Of a stretch of 33,299 bases of DNA, positions 8,589 to 18,957 are shown one piece after another. Position 1 is the first letter of the stretch. Every line of letters begins with the position of its first letter. The stretch comes from Basidiobolus heterosporus B8920 (taxonomy: Eukaryota > Basidiobolomycota > Basidiobolomycetes > Basidiobolales > Basidiobolaceae). Both the position numbers and the translations under genes were made by a program. Under the pieces are notes generated by a model, which was not told the DNA's origin, did not search any database, and worked only from the letters and a program-made list of their open reading frames with translations. The stretch is taken from positions 1 through 33,299 of the forward strand of contig JNET01028359.1 of the NCBI GenBank assembly GCA_000697455.1. The letters run 5' to 3'.

Positions 8589-9200
8589 CTACCACACTTG
8601 GTACGAATCTCGAAGAAATTTTCGTGTAGGTGAACTACTGTCGAATTTACTACCCAACTTTAGACGACTGAGTCTCCAGGAACCATCTTTCACTGGCTTC
8701 GGCATGGCCACAGGTGAATATGCTCCTTTGCAGGTTGGGGCAATCGATTCGTGTAGCGTATCGTTTGACGGAGTATGTGGACTTGCAGAGTACCCTTCTT
8801 CAGCATCCAAGATAGTCATAATTTCTTTGATACGCTTTTCGTTCACTTCACAGGCAGTGGTGGTCTCTGTATTCTTCGGGAAGTGAAAATTTCTACTTGA
8901 TTCTGGGAATATTTTGTTCCTTCGTCTACCTACGAGAAGATAAATAAGGGCGATGAGTGCCAAAACAAGCAAAGTGCTCCCCAAGCACATGCTTAGCAAG
9001 AAAACCGAGGGACTGCTTTGGGGATGTGAAGTATCTGAATCGCTCTCTCTTCCCACTTCTGGGTGATACAATGTGGTGGTTAATGGCGTAGGATCAATTA
9101 CGGTGGCGGCTGGAGAAAATGCCCTTTTTATTGATCCTTCAGAGATACCGTGAAGTAGTGCTGTGATAATGATCGTTGGCAATAATCTAGGAGACCTCAT
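8589..9200 (-). CDS. Single-pass type I membrane protein, unknown
   Basis: No intron is needed; 203 aa from the ATG at 9198-9200 (235 aa from an ATG at 9296). The shorter start puts a signal peptide at the N-terminus (MRSPRLLPTIIITALLHGIS). A Ser/Thr/Pro-rich ectodomain of about 45 residues follows. One transmembrane segment spans residues about 66-90 (VFLLSMCLGSTLLVLALIAL) with a basic stop-transfer GRRRNK. The cytosolic tail of about 110 residues is Ser/Thr-rich. The plan resembles small fungal surface sensors or receptors-like proteins of the Mid2/Wsc type, but no family motif is recognised. The composition argues for a real protein. Confidence 0.65.
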   Translation of the reverse strand: MRSPRLLPTIIITALLHGISEGSIKRAFSPAATVIDPTPLTTTLYHPEVGRESDSDTSHPQSSPSVFLLSMCLGSTLLVLALIALIYLLVGRRRNKIFPESSRNFHFPKNTETTTACEVNEKRIKEIMTILDAEEGYSASPHTPSNDTLHESIAPTCKGAYSPVAMPKPVKDGSWRLSRLKLGSKFDSSSPTRKFLRDSYQVW

Positions 9201-9470
9201 ACTTCGCGTATCAATTCCAGCAATCCAAGAAAAGAACGAGCGATTGTGTGCAAACAGGGAGGGTACCAAATATCCAAGGGGTTTAAATAAGCGCAAGCGT
9301 AAGGCAAGAGGCTGGACGGCTGCATTAGTTAGTAATAGAATAAATAAGCAAATTTATTTATTTCCGAATTGGTTCTACTTGTCGAGGTGGAACTAATCTT
9401 TCTCTGGCCTCGCATGTACACGCATATATGCCCTTCATTCAGATCCTGATGGGAAACAATGGTATTCTAG

Positions 9471-9500
9471 AGGAAGAGAGAGGGAGAGAGAGAGAGAGGG
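9471..9500. repeat. GA microsatellite
   Basis: A purine-only (GA)n-type run, about 30 bp, with GA-rich continuation to about 9520. It lies upstream of the membrane-protein gene. Confidence 0.8.
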
Positions 9501-9716
9501 TGAAAGAGTGAGAGGAAACGAGGGGAATAGGAGGCGTCTATCCGTATTGGAATGAATTTTCTTAAACTAATATTCTACCACTTCGACTTTACTCTAGATC
9601 CACCTGATTCTCCCACAATTCATGAGACATCTAGACATTTGTGGTAGCACTTACTGGGTCATTTGCCAGGCGCTCGCTCCTTCCCTTGACTATATGGGGA
9701 CAACGCTAGCTGCGCA

Positions 9717-9770
9717 CCCCTAAGATGATTTGAACTCATTTGGCGATCATGCAAGTGTTAATCTTAGGGG
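9717..9770. other. Inverted repeat / potential hairpin
   Basis: CCCCTAAGA at 9717-9725 pairs perfectly with TCTTAGGGG at 9762-9770 around a 36 nt loop. On the complement, the loop contains AGTTCAAATC, reminiscent of a tRNA T-loop, but the length (54 nt) and missing D and anticodon arms rule out an intact tRNA. It could be a tRNA-derived remnant or chance. Confidence 0.35.
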
Positions 9771-9994
9771 ACGGATCCTTTGAGAATGACGTCTGTTACA
9801 GAAGCCACGACTATTAAAGTACAACTCAAGACATACTCAGCTTTATTGGTTCTAGCTTAGGTGAGGAAAAGTATCTGAAGGTATTAAAGATAAGACGAAA
9901 TTTAGCGAGGTCCATCAAAGACCGCTGGTTTGTACACATGAATAAAGTGAGTTAGATAGCAGGTAGAAATCACTGCAAATGGATGACTTGTACG

Positions 9995-10825
9995 CTAGAC
10001 TAAACCGTCGTACAATGAAAGTGCCTGAACAATTGTCGGGTCTTGTTTGGATCCCTCCTGGAATTCTTCCATTGATAATTTACCGTCATTATTCTTCAAT
10101 AAAGAATGTTAACAACTGAAACCATGCAAGTCGCCACCAAGCAGTACACTACCTTATCCATTAGTCTGAAAATCTTCTCTACTCGTTTCTCTGGGGTGTC
10201 TTCGTCTTCGGGTAGCTTCACCATGCTGCCAACCATTTTGTAGATGGCTTCGACAATACGCAGCATCTCATCGCGCGTGATAAAGCCATCACTGTCTATG
10301 TCATACAACTGGAAGGCCCCTAAGTAGTCAAGTTAATTCACCAGAAACAAAAAGGTCATCTCAAGAAGACTTACAAAGTAGCTTCTCCTCAGTTTTCCCA
10401 CGAGACGTAACTGAAAGGGCGCATATAAATTCCTTGAAGTCGATGGTACCGTTTTTGTTTTCATCAAATACATTAAACACATATTCAGCAAACCCTGAAG
10501 GATCTCCAAAAGGAAAGAATTGTTTGTATATTTTTTTGAATTCATTTTTATCAAGATTTCCGGAGGGACAGTCTTTGATGAAACCTTTATACCTGTTGAT
10601 CGTTTCTATGATTAGTTTTCAAGGGAAAACAACCTATCGACTGCTGACCTACTTACCATTGCTGGAGCTCTTTTTTATCGACTACACGACGTATAGAAAT
10701 GCAATAGAATTAGGATGTGACCACCAATGAGAAGAAACTTGATACAAATTGAAACACCTACAGTAGGTACACTTCTGTAATTCGCCCAGTTGTTCGGGGC
10801 TTAATTTACTTGTCTTTTGTCCCAT
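9995..10825 (-). CDS. NCS1: Neuronal calcium sensor 1 / frequenin
   Basis: Five exons (complement): 10825-10762, 10681-10657, 10592-10375, 10319-10153, 10093-9995, giving 190 aa, exactly the family length. MGQKTSKL carries the N-myristoylation glycine. EF1 is degenerate (CPSG), as in all NCS-1 proteins. EF2 (D73-E84, [12 protein letters not shown]), EF3 (D109-E120, [12 protein letters not shown]) and EF4 (D157-E168, [12 protein letters not shown]) have intact calcium ligands. The end ALSLYDGLV is diagnostic. The protein is a membrane-attached calcium sensor; in yeast Frq1 activates the phosphatidylinositol 4-kinase Pik1. One coding exon is only 25 nt. The gene is divergent from ATP23 across 357 bp. 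Confidence 0.95.
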
Positions 10826-11182
10826 TTTACTGTCAGTAATTTGAAGTGAGGCTAAGTTGAACCGATAACCCAGCATTGGCTCATTCTCCTAGAGTTCCGC
10901 GTGTCACGTGAATTCGGATCAACTATCATGGAGAGAAACGAAATATCGACAATGATAATTACTAACAAACTGATTGGCCAATATCCATCGGCTATAATGA
11001 ACAGAGGGGCTTGGAAACAGCACTAAGATCTTTTTGAGTTCAGATGGTCTCAATCACACAAAGGATCAATTGACTGTTCTTTTAATTAATGATTCACGTA
11101 ATAACGTATAAGATAAAATTTGTAGATTGGGGTTAGATTACTATGAAATTGAGGCAATGCCAATTATTTCCATTGAACAACC
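10826..11182. promoter_or_regulatory. Divergent promoter region of NCS1 and ATP23
   Basis: 357 bp between the two start codons. It contains CACGTG at 10905-10910 (TCACGTGAA), 80 bp upstream of the NCS1 ATG. No clear TATA box is seen. Confidence 0.45.
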
Positions 11183-12119
11183 ATGGCCTCTACCGCAGAT
11201 AATCCGCAAGCTAAAGTTCCCTCAGTAGACTCGCCTATTCTAGCAGTAGACCTTTCCAATGAAACCCCGGAACAACGAAAACAACGAGAGAAAGAGTGCA
11301 AACTCTGTGAAGAGTGGAAGGGCGAGATCCTTCAAAAAAGTAACTTTTCCAAGAGTCTATGATCCTTTAGCGTTTGAGCATTAAACCTTCTCTCCAAGAC
11401 CCTATGGTTAAAACTTTATTGGGGGCTATGAAAAGAGCGGGGTGCAACTTTGAAACAAAGCATTTCCGCTGCGTTCCATGCAACAATTCGGGTTCTGGTG
11501 GGTTTTCTGCAGAGCAAGGCGTATGCTATTTGTGCGTTAAACTTCGACTCGACCTTGCTTTACTTTACTTATTTCTAGATTTATAGATAATCCTGTGCCA
11601 GAACCATTTTCGGAGTCGACCCCACATGGAGGAAACCGTTGTGCACGAACTTATACATGCTTTTGATTAGTAGGTGCTCAGAGTTACCTGTGAATGGTTC
11701 TTTTTCTAATCTGGCCTTTTTTCCAATAGCTGCAAATACAACTTAGATTTAGCTAATTGCAAACATCACGCTTGCACCGAGGTATACTGCAATCAACTCT
11801 TCAACGTTTCTTCCTGGCTGACCACAAGTTGTTGGATAGGTACGAGCAGCTAGTCTAAGTGGTGACTGTAAGTGGATGCGGGAATTCCTTCGAGGGAAGT
11901 TCAATGTCAAGAAGCAACACCAGGTATTCCAAAATACTACTTGACAATGTAAGTAATCGTTGCCAACTATCTGTTTAGGAATGTGTAAGACGACGAGCCA
12001 TACTTTCAGTCAAGTACAATCCTTACTGCCACGATGAAGATGAAGCCATAGATGCTGTGAATAGTGTGTTTGATAGCTGCTACCAAGACACCACACCCTT
12101 TGAAGAACATCACAAATAA
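11183..12119 (+). CDS. ATP23: Mitochondrial inner-membrane metalloprotease Atp23
   Basis: Six exons: 11183-11339, 11399-11520, 11587-11669, 11730-11781, 11840-11923, 11979-12119, giving 212 aa. The zinc protease motif HELIHAFDY has H113, E114 and H117, preceded by ILCQNHF and followed by ACTEVRAASLSGDC, all family hallmarks. Many cysteines are conserved (KECKLCEEW, FRCVPCN, QECVRRRA), as expected for a protein oxidised by Mia40 in the intermembrane space without a cleaved presequence. Atp23 processes Atp6 in yeast and acts as an F1Fo assembly chaperone and a protease for Ups1. The first intron acceptor (11398) was chosen because only it restores frame and the family match LQKNPMVKTLLGAMKRAGC. 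AATAAA overlaps the stop codon. Confidence 0.93.
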
Positions 12120-12280
12120 ACGTTGATTCAATCATTAGCCAATCCTTAATTCATATACAATCTCACATAGATAGTAAGACTTGTTACACCATAATAGGTA
12201 ATAATCACTCAAAGGGGGCTTACTGAGCATATCAACTCCCCAACTCTAGCAAGCATCGTCGTATCTTGGTAAGGTGAGGA

Positions 12281-13569
12281 ATGTTGGATAACATCACGAA
12301 TAGTTTCTTTGAGCTTCGAGTCGAATGCCAGTATGTCACTTATGTTGAGTAAATACCTTCATTGGCTTGCTTGTTGAGGTTAAAGGGTTTCCTCTATCCA
12401 GGATGCTGCCAAAACTGGACTTCTTCTCTGAATCGGACCCAGTTGTGATTTTGAGTTTAAAAAATGCTACCCATCAAACTCTCTGGCTAGAATTCGGTAG
12501 AACCGAAGTCATCCAGGACACTCCCAATCCTCGTTTCGCGAAAAGCTTTGTTCTTGATGGGAAAGAAACCCAACTAAGGTTAGCCTTTTCAAAGCCGCCT
12601 AGCCCTGGCTGGTTGTTAACGAGCTTATAACTTCACCAGATTCGATGTTTTTGACATTGACGGTGATTCGGACAATATGGATGAACACGACTATATTGGT
12701 TTCCTCGAGACAAATCTTCAGGATATCTGTATGGGAAATGTTTCTTAGCTTTTCCCACAGACATGAGTTCTTATATTTCGTTCAAGTGTTGACTAAGAAT
12801 AGAATCCTTTCTCAACCACTGGTCAACCCTGAAAGGGATTTTTCGGGAACCATCACACTGATTGTTGACGAAATAGTCAACACCCCAGAGAACATCACGT
12901 ATGGCAGATAGTGTTCAACAAAGCTTCTATGCTGAAGCGATGAACTAACGAAAGGTTTCCCCTAGATTCCAATACGTAGCGCAGAATGTTGAGGCCCGGG
13001 TTTGTGACATCTAAACCTTTTCTATGCTATCAACTCAACATTGACCATCCATCTAGTATGATTTCTTTTTCTTCGAGGTCCATCGCCGTCGTAAAGGTAT
13101 GTCGTGATAGGCAAGCTACTTTGGTTTTGCACATTATTGATGTTGTTAAGATGGACGCTCTATTGTGGTGTATCGAAGCAAGCCTTTTAAGAAATCGTCG
13201 AATATTACCTGGGAACCATTTACGAGTATGTCTATCGATATTGCCACTGCACAACATGAATGCTGAAACTCTTCCTCAGTCTCCTTAGGAACGCTCTCTA
13301 ACGGCGACTCTTACCAAGACTTTATAGTGCAGCTGTTTGGCTTTGACAAGAACGGAGGTAAACCTCAATCCAGCCCATATGGCTACTATAGCTGGATCAT
13401 TTAGCCATTCCCTTCATTAGATCATACTTCACTTGGAACAACCAAAACATCCATTATTGAGTTGAAGAATGTCGTAGACGCTACATCCCGCTTCCTGGAT
13501 ATTGTTGGTGAAGATGGAACAGAGAGGGTCGGTTATCTGCTCGTAAAGGAATGCCAAATCTCCTCATAA
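12281..13569 (+). CDS. Copine-like tandem C2 protein lacking the vWA domain
   Basis: Nine exons: 12281-12330, 12402-12578, 12640-12728, 12787-12898, 12966-12999, 13057-13096, 13151-13225, 13289-13357, 13421-13569, giving 264 aa. C2A matches copines: FELRVEC, LDFFSESDPVVIL, EFGRTEVIQDTPNPRFAKSF, then FDVFDIDGDSD with aspartates for calcium, and a FSGTITLIVDE end. C2B keeps DGRSIVVYRSKPFK, NITWEPF, LSNGDSYQDFIVQLFGFDKNG and a final beta strand, but loop 1 lacks the DxxxxSDP aspartates, so it probably does not bind calcium there. Copines normally continue about 250 residues into a vWA (copine) domain; here a TAA stop follows and the next 700 bp have no vWA-coding frame. Likely a calcium-dependent membrane binder. 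Some small internal exon ends are best guesses. Confidence 0.8.
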
Positions 13570-14334
13570 ACAAGAATTCAAATATATTCTATCCACAAAC
13601 CCAATATATCAGATAAATCGGATAAATCGGATAAATCGAATAAACCCCATAAACCATCATAACCCAAGCCAATTGACTGCTTCAATCTACTGGTAACTAA
13701 CACTAAAGAATCGCATGGCACCAGTACACCAAGGGTCAAGTATCCTTCAAGTATCCTCCATCACGCCATCACTTCACGATCGCATCACTGCATCTCTTCA
13801 AAATCACTGGAGCGTGTGCAAGTTGTCAGGGAATGGGCTTAGGGTGACGTATGATTGATCACTGGACGGCTCAACACTCACAACACGCTACCTCGAAAAT
13901 TTCCATCTAAAAATAATTAGTGAATTTGTTTGGGTGTCAAGAAGGGCCTTTGGCTGGAAATAATCTTGGCTCATTTTCTATTTTCTCTACATTGACCGAA
14001 CCTCGGTTTTTTTGTCCTTTACCCCGTGCAAGAAAATTTTTCATCCCTGACTCACCGTTGTCCAGAAAGGTTTTGTATTTGTGGTTTGTGGTTTGTACTT
14101 TGTGTGAACATACCTTGACTGCCCTCCACCTTGAACATAGTGTTTTGACCTTCCCCAAGTTTATTTTATGTTACCAACTCAGTGAACATAACTTTTCCAA
14201 GAACACAAAGGTACCTTGCATGCTTCTCCTTTCCTGCTGGAATTTTTGTTGCACCAAGAAATTTCAAGTGAACAAGTGGTTTACCCTAGTCTGTTTGTCT
14301 CTAAACTCATTCCCCTTCTAAATAGTAATACAAG
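13570..14334. other. Intergenic 5' of the FYR gene
   Basis: Holds the tandem 9 bp repeat and the promoter of the FYR gene. The 133-codon plus frame from 13920 begins with GTG, shows no domain and is likely chance. I see no vWA remnant. Confidence 0.5.
13612..13638. repeat. Three tandem 9 bp units (GATAAATCG)
   Basis: Three perfect GATAAATCG units, followed by degenerate AATAAACCC and CATAAACC units to about 13656. It lies just 3' of the C2-protein stop codon. Confidence 0.85.
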
Positions 14335-15845
14335 ATGCCACCTACCACGCATTATCACCATACAAATAAACGCGACCGCTCCAATAGAGAGAAAGAGCGT
14401 GATTCCAGTCTGTCTGAAGAGAAATATCGCAAAATTAAGCGCAAGTTGAAAGAGGTTTTGGAGGTGAGTGTCCATTTTTCAAACGGGTTTCTTGTAGGTC
14501 AAGACTAAAGGACTTTTGATGTAAAGGAAAACGATAAAATTGTTGAACAGCTCGATAAAAGTAAACGACAGATTTTACGCTTGAGACGTGAGAGAAAGTA
14601 AGATGTTCAGTGTCTGTATGTACGACCTAGATATAATGCTAACTTGTGCTGTTTCAGTCTATTACTAGAGCGTATCGCCAAACTTGAAGAATCAGACACT
14701 TCTAATATATCCAGTCTATCCTCTACCTCCTCAGATTCTGAGGCCTCTGGTAAGCTAACCATCTATTATTTGCGGTTTTTCTCACTTTTCTTATTGTTTT
14801 ATTATTTTTAGATGATCATTTGTCGCATCGTAGTCCACCTAAGAGAAAAGCCGAAAAAGATGTGAAGACCGTGCGTGTTTCCAGTAGCTCAAAGCGTAGT
14901 GCCCCCACAACACCAGTGGCACCTGCACCAGTCAAGAAGAGACGCAAGAAGCGGAGTGAAATGAAGCCTCGTCGTGTTCAACAACTGGACAAAGATGAGA
15001 AAGGAAACTATGTTCTTCCAGTTCAGATCGGTATCCTCACAGTCATAAGCCTCGGCAAAGTGGAATGGGAACGCGACACATTCCACAATGACCGATACAT
15101 CTGGCCTATTGGCTATACTGTCAGAAGGTTAGTATCCGCCGGCTCTATCGCGGTTGTCGTTTATGCTAACGATTGCTATAGAACATATAGCTCCATGGTT
15201 GATCCGGAAAAACAAACCACCTACGTGTGCAGTATATCAGATGGTGGTGATGGCCCTAGGGTAAGTAGACCACATTTAACACAGAATCTCAGATATTCAC
15301 TTTGCTTTCTTTTCCAATAGTTTATAATTGAACCCGAAGACCAGAACAATCCTATCATTGCTAACACTGCTACAGGAGCATGGACCACCGTTGTCAAAGT
15401 AGCCAACGCTATACGCAAACGTGACCATAGTAACTCTGCATCTGGCCCTGATTACTATGGCTTCTCCCACCCAACTATAGCCAAAATGATCCAAGATCTC
15501 CCCGACACAGACAAATGCAAAAACTACGTGTGGCAAGAGTTTATTGTAATGCAAGGCCGTGGACCAGCCAATCGACCAAGATCATTACCCCCCACCCCTG
15601 TTCCTAACAAGAAAGAGGAGACAAGACCTGAGCCTGGCCATTCCGAAGAGGAGGATGCAGTTGAAGAGTTTGAGGAAGATTCTGACAACAACCTTGGCAC
15701 TTTCAATGAGCAGCCAAAGATTCGACCCACCCATGGAGGCAAGAAGCCCTTGAGCTCACTTATTGGAAGAGACTCTAGCCCCATTAGCTCCGGAGAAGAG
15801 CTGGAGGTTGACGAGGGATCAGATTCGGACTTGGCTTCGGAGTAG
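14335..15845 (+). CDS. FYRN/FYRC-domain nuclear protein, TBRG1-like
   Basis: Six exons: 14335-14463, 14527-14597, 14658-14749, 14812-15127, 15182-15260, 15321-15845, giving 403 aa. An N-terminal basic coiled coil lies at residues about 28-80 (KYRKIKRKLKEVLE, LRRERNLLLERIAKLEE). A basic nuclear signal follows at 138-145 (VKKRRKKR). FYRN spans about 164-203 (LPVQIGILTVISLGKVEW, WPIGYTVRR). FYRC spans about 214-304 (TYVCSISDGGDGPRFII, SGPDYYGFSHPTIAKMIQDL). The tail is acidic and Ser-rich. FYR domains occur in MLL/trithorax proteins, Jarid demethylases and TBRG1; the coiled coil plus FYR pair without SET or PHD domains fits TBRG1. A chromatin or transcription role is inferred. Confidence 0.88.
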
Positions 15846-16402
15846 GCTCCGGGGGACTACATCGAGGTCATTTCGAAACACAACTATTTTATTACTTCAC
15901 ATCTACTCTTGTTTTTGGTAGCAGATATAGACCCTCTCGCGTTTCCTGTTTATTTTAGTCCTACGATCTATTTTGAAAATACATACATATATTGTTCCAA
16001 TGTTTATCATTCCGTTTATCATTCCGTTTATCATTCCGAACCCTCCCTTGTATTATAAAGTTAAGGTTGCGTGCAAGAAATCAGCCAAGTCCATGCTTGG
16101 GTTAGGGGAGTTGGATCAAATACAATAGGGTTCTTCTAAATACGATTCTCGAAATTCACTATAATTCATACAATATTCACCCCATGTTCATCTAATATTT
16201 ATACATGATTTCGACTTGGTAACTACATTAAATTGATGACGTTTGATCAAAAATTTGGATACTGGCAATCCACTAGTACTCAGTAACCTGATTGTCCACA
16301 TAGCTATTTTCTTGTTATAATATACATTTTGAGCAAGCTATTGATACTTCACCTAGATAACTTCTCCCTCGTTTTACGTCCAACCTTACTCTACCCGCCA
16401 AG
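15846..16402. other. Intergenic FYR - ARPC2
   Basis: FYR 3' flank and ARPC2 promoter. Apart from the 12 bp tandem repeat near 16002, nothing is recognised. Confidence 0.5.
16002..16037. repeat. Three perfect 12 bp tandem units
   Basis: GTTTATCATTCC occurs three times head to tail without a mismatch, about 160 bp after the FYR-gene stop codon. Confidence 0.9.
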
Positions 16403-17677
16403 ATGATTCTTCTCGAGCCCAACTCAATGATTATGGAGGATACCCTCTTCAAAATCCTCACCAGGTATATAGTTGGCTATTTTTCGACAGCTTCATCTGT
16501 ACACTTTCTAAAGATTCCTTTCATCTGTTCTTGTTTTCTTTTGACCTTTCTCGTCAAAGTGAAAAGCATGATGTGGTGGATTTGATTCTTGCAGATTACG
16601 ACTCAGTATCGTATCACATCTCTACCCCAGAAACCAAAACCCAGCTTCTTATCTCGATGACCATGAAGTGTTACAGTGACCTTGAACAATATGGCGCTCG
16701 TGAAATTCTCGAGCGTGAATTTGGTTCATATCTTACCGATACCGAACAGGGTTACAATGTCTCCCTTTTGGTAGACCTTGAAAACTTCACCGAAGATAAA
16801 GGTAACTGGAAGTTTATTTCATCAAACGGTTTGTTCAAAAGATTTATCAACTTTTATCACTTCTCCTACAACAATTAGCCGAGTTTTCCAAGAAGATTGG
16901 CCTTTTAAAACGTTACGCTTTTGCTGCTCCTTTTGAGAAGGCTTTCCAGGAGCAGGCTGCGGAAAACGCCAACGCTGACTTGATGACCATCAATTATCGT
17001 GAAAACGAATCTTTCTATATCAAACCTTCAGCTGACCGTGTTACCGTCGTCTTCTCTACCGAATTCCAAGAAGAGATGGATCGTGTATTTGGAAAAGTCT
17101 TCTTACAAGTAAATATACCACAGAATCATACCGAATGATATGGAGGTTTTGAGTAATTTATGAATTCTTCGCATCTTTTAATTATTTAGGAATTTGTGGA
17201 TGCTCGTAGACAACCAGCCATCCAAAATGCACCACAAGTACTCTATTCCAGCCGTGAGCCTCCTCTGGAAATCCGTGGTATCCCCAAGTCTAACGACTCC
17301 GAAGGGTTTGGTTATGTTACCTTTGGTAAGAACTATATCTAATGACTCTTGATTCTATTGACTACTAAACTTCCACACAACAAATTAGTCCTGTTTCCCA
17401 GACATTTCATAGAGGGAGATGTTCGTGAGAACACCATATCCCAGATCCAATTGTTCCGTGATTATCTTCATTATCATATCAAGTGCTCCAAAGCCTATAT
17501 GCACTCTCGTATGCGTCAACGCGTTAGTGACTTCTTGAAGGTCTTGAATCGCGCCAAACCAGAAGTGGCCAATGCCGAAAAGAAGACCATTACGTAGGTA
17601 TTTTCACTCGGCTATGAAACAACATGCATTAACATTCCCTTCTCTTCATCAGTGGCCGTAGCTTCCGGCGTCAATGA
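16403..17677 (+). CDS. ARPC2: Arp2/3 complex subunit 2 (p34-Arc)
   Basis: Six exons: 16403-16464, 16560-16801, 16879-17108, 17190-17325, 17389-17593, 17653-17677, giving 299 aa (human 300). It begins [15 protein letters not shown], like the human protein. [60 protein letters not shown] and [11 protein letters not shown] are near-identical to family blocks. ARPC2 is the core scaffold that, with ARPC4, binds the mother actin filament during branching. The last exon is 25 nt and encodes TGRSFRRQ. The exon 2 acceptor (after 16559) was chosen because it keeps the frame and family spacing; the first intron is 95 nt. AATAAA lies about 100 bp after the stop. Confidence 0.95.
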
Positions 17678-17983
17678 GCATCTCGATATGAAGAGACAAG
17701 TCAATGCCGCGAGAGATCTTCCCATGATAACTGGACATCTCTTTAAACTGACCTCCACCACGAATTCATATTGTCAATAAATTCAAAATTCTCCACTTAC
17801 GTTGTGTTTGTATACTCTATTATGTATGGGCATAAGAACATGATCGCAGCGCACTCAACTGATAGAACGTTTCCTTCAAACTGGTATGATTATGATTAAC
17901 ATTGTTTATTCAAAGTATTACTACTTGTGTGACAGTAATCTCAAAAAACCAGGTTGAAATGATTTAGTGAAACAAACAACCGC
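17678..17983. other. Convergent 3' region of ARPC2 and RPL10A
   Basis: 306 bp between two convergent stop codons. It carries AATAAA on the plus strand near 17776 and its complement TTTATT at 17905-17910 for RPL10A, so both poly(A) signals fit in this gap. Confidence 0.6.
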
Positions 17984-18713
17984 TTAGTAGAGACGTTGGG
18001 GTTTGCCCATGGAAGACTTGATGTAAAGAGACTTGACGTTTTGCCAGTTCTTCTTCAAGAGAGAGACCAAGAAGTTGATGGACAACATGATGTTACCGAG
18101 GATTTGGTCCTCAGTCATCTCAACGTGACCAACAGCAACACCGAGGCAAAGAACCTTCTTAAGCTGGAACTTGATGGTGGAACGGATTTCGTTGGCCTTG
18201 TCGGTCAAGTTATCGTTGTGGGAAACGGGGGTAGGGAACTTACCGGCCTTGTGGAGACCAGGACCCAAGAGACGAGGGATTTGCTTGATCAAAGCTTCGG
18301 AAGCAAGGAAAGCATCGTACTTCTTGGCGAGCTTCTTGATAAGCTTCTTGTTCTTGTTCAATTTCTTGAGGTCTTCAACAGACATGGATTCCAAACCTTG
18401 TTCCTTGGCTTGATCGCAGTGATGAGCATCACCAAGAATGCAGACAGACATCTTGGGACGAGGAACGTGGGGAAGCTTGACAGTTCCAGAGAAACGTTTA
18501 TCACGTTGGGGATCGTAGTTCTTGAGACCGATTTGGAGTTCAACGGTTTCGGTGAACTTGCGTTGTTTCTCTTTGGATTCAGCCAAGAGAGTGCGAACGC
18601 ATTCTCTGACAGCGGCGACGGAGATCTTGCTAGAAATTCACATGAAATATAGAGTTAATGGGATGACGGATGGGTTGATGCACACTGATGGATTGTGTAT
18701 TAACATACCTCAT
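17984..18713 (-). CDS. RPL10A: 60S ribosomal protein L10a (uL1)
   Basis: Two exons (complement): 18713-18709 and 18629-17984, giving 216 aa (human 217). The first coding exon has five bases (ATGAG). After splicing the start reads [20 protein letters not shown], matching the family start; the ATG-like codon at 18586 would remove this helix. Diagnostic blocks are [59 protein letters not shown] and [13 protein letters not shown]. uL1 forms the mobile L1 stalk at the ribosomal E site. Codon choice is highly biased (AAG, GTC, TTG), as usual for highly expressed genes, which creates a long antisense open frame at 17996-18652. Confidence 0.97.
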
Positions 18714-18957
18714 GTTGACGATTTACTGTCTGAACAGAAAAGGAGGTAGAGCCGAAAATTTACTGGCAGCTTTTATGATTCTACCCTAGCAATGATTCAT
18801 GAAATAGGGGCCCTTTTTCGACATTTTTTTTTCTTCATCAAATTCTTTCTAAATCTCTTTATTTAATAAATATCCCTTTCTAAACTATGTATTTTCTGAT
18901 TGATGTAGAATTCGTAGTGAATCAACCGAAATCATCCATTAGTTGTTGGTAATGGTG

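Larger units (their letters stand above)
9201..9994. other. Intergenic with microsatellite and hairpin
   Basis: Upstream region of the membrane-protein gene and 3' flank of the NCS-1 gene. Apart from the GA run and the inverted repeat listed separately, I see nothing in it. Confidence 0.5.

Noticed and set aside
8464-8886. 140-codon plus-strand open frame with ATG
   Set aside because: Half of it is antisense to the membrane-protein gene, and the translation has no recognisable features. The minus-strand frame has a signal peptide and a transmembrane segment.
9717-9770. Possible tRNA gene on the minus strand
   Set aside because: It has acceptor-like 9 bp arms and a T-loop-like segment, but is only 54 nt, with no D arm or anticodon arm, and the T stem does not pair correctly.
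4905-10910. CACGTG motifs as an enriched regulatory network
   Set aside because: Several copies occur in intergenic DNA, but the total in the window is about what chance predicts.
13920-14321. 133-codon open frame upstream of the FYR gene
   Set aside because: It starts with GTG, has no domain, and lies where the FYR promoter and 5' UTR must be.
17996-18652. 218-codon plus-strand open frame
   Set aside because: It is exactly antisense to RPL10A; the strong codon bias of that gene leaves the opposite frame open. No domain is visible.
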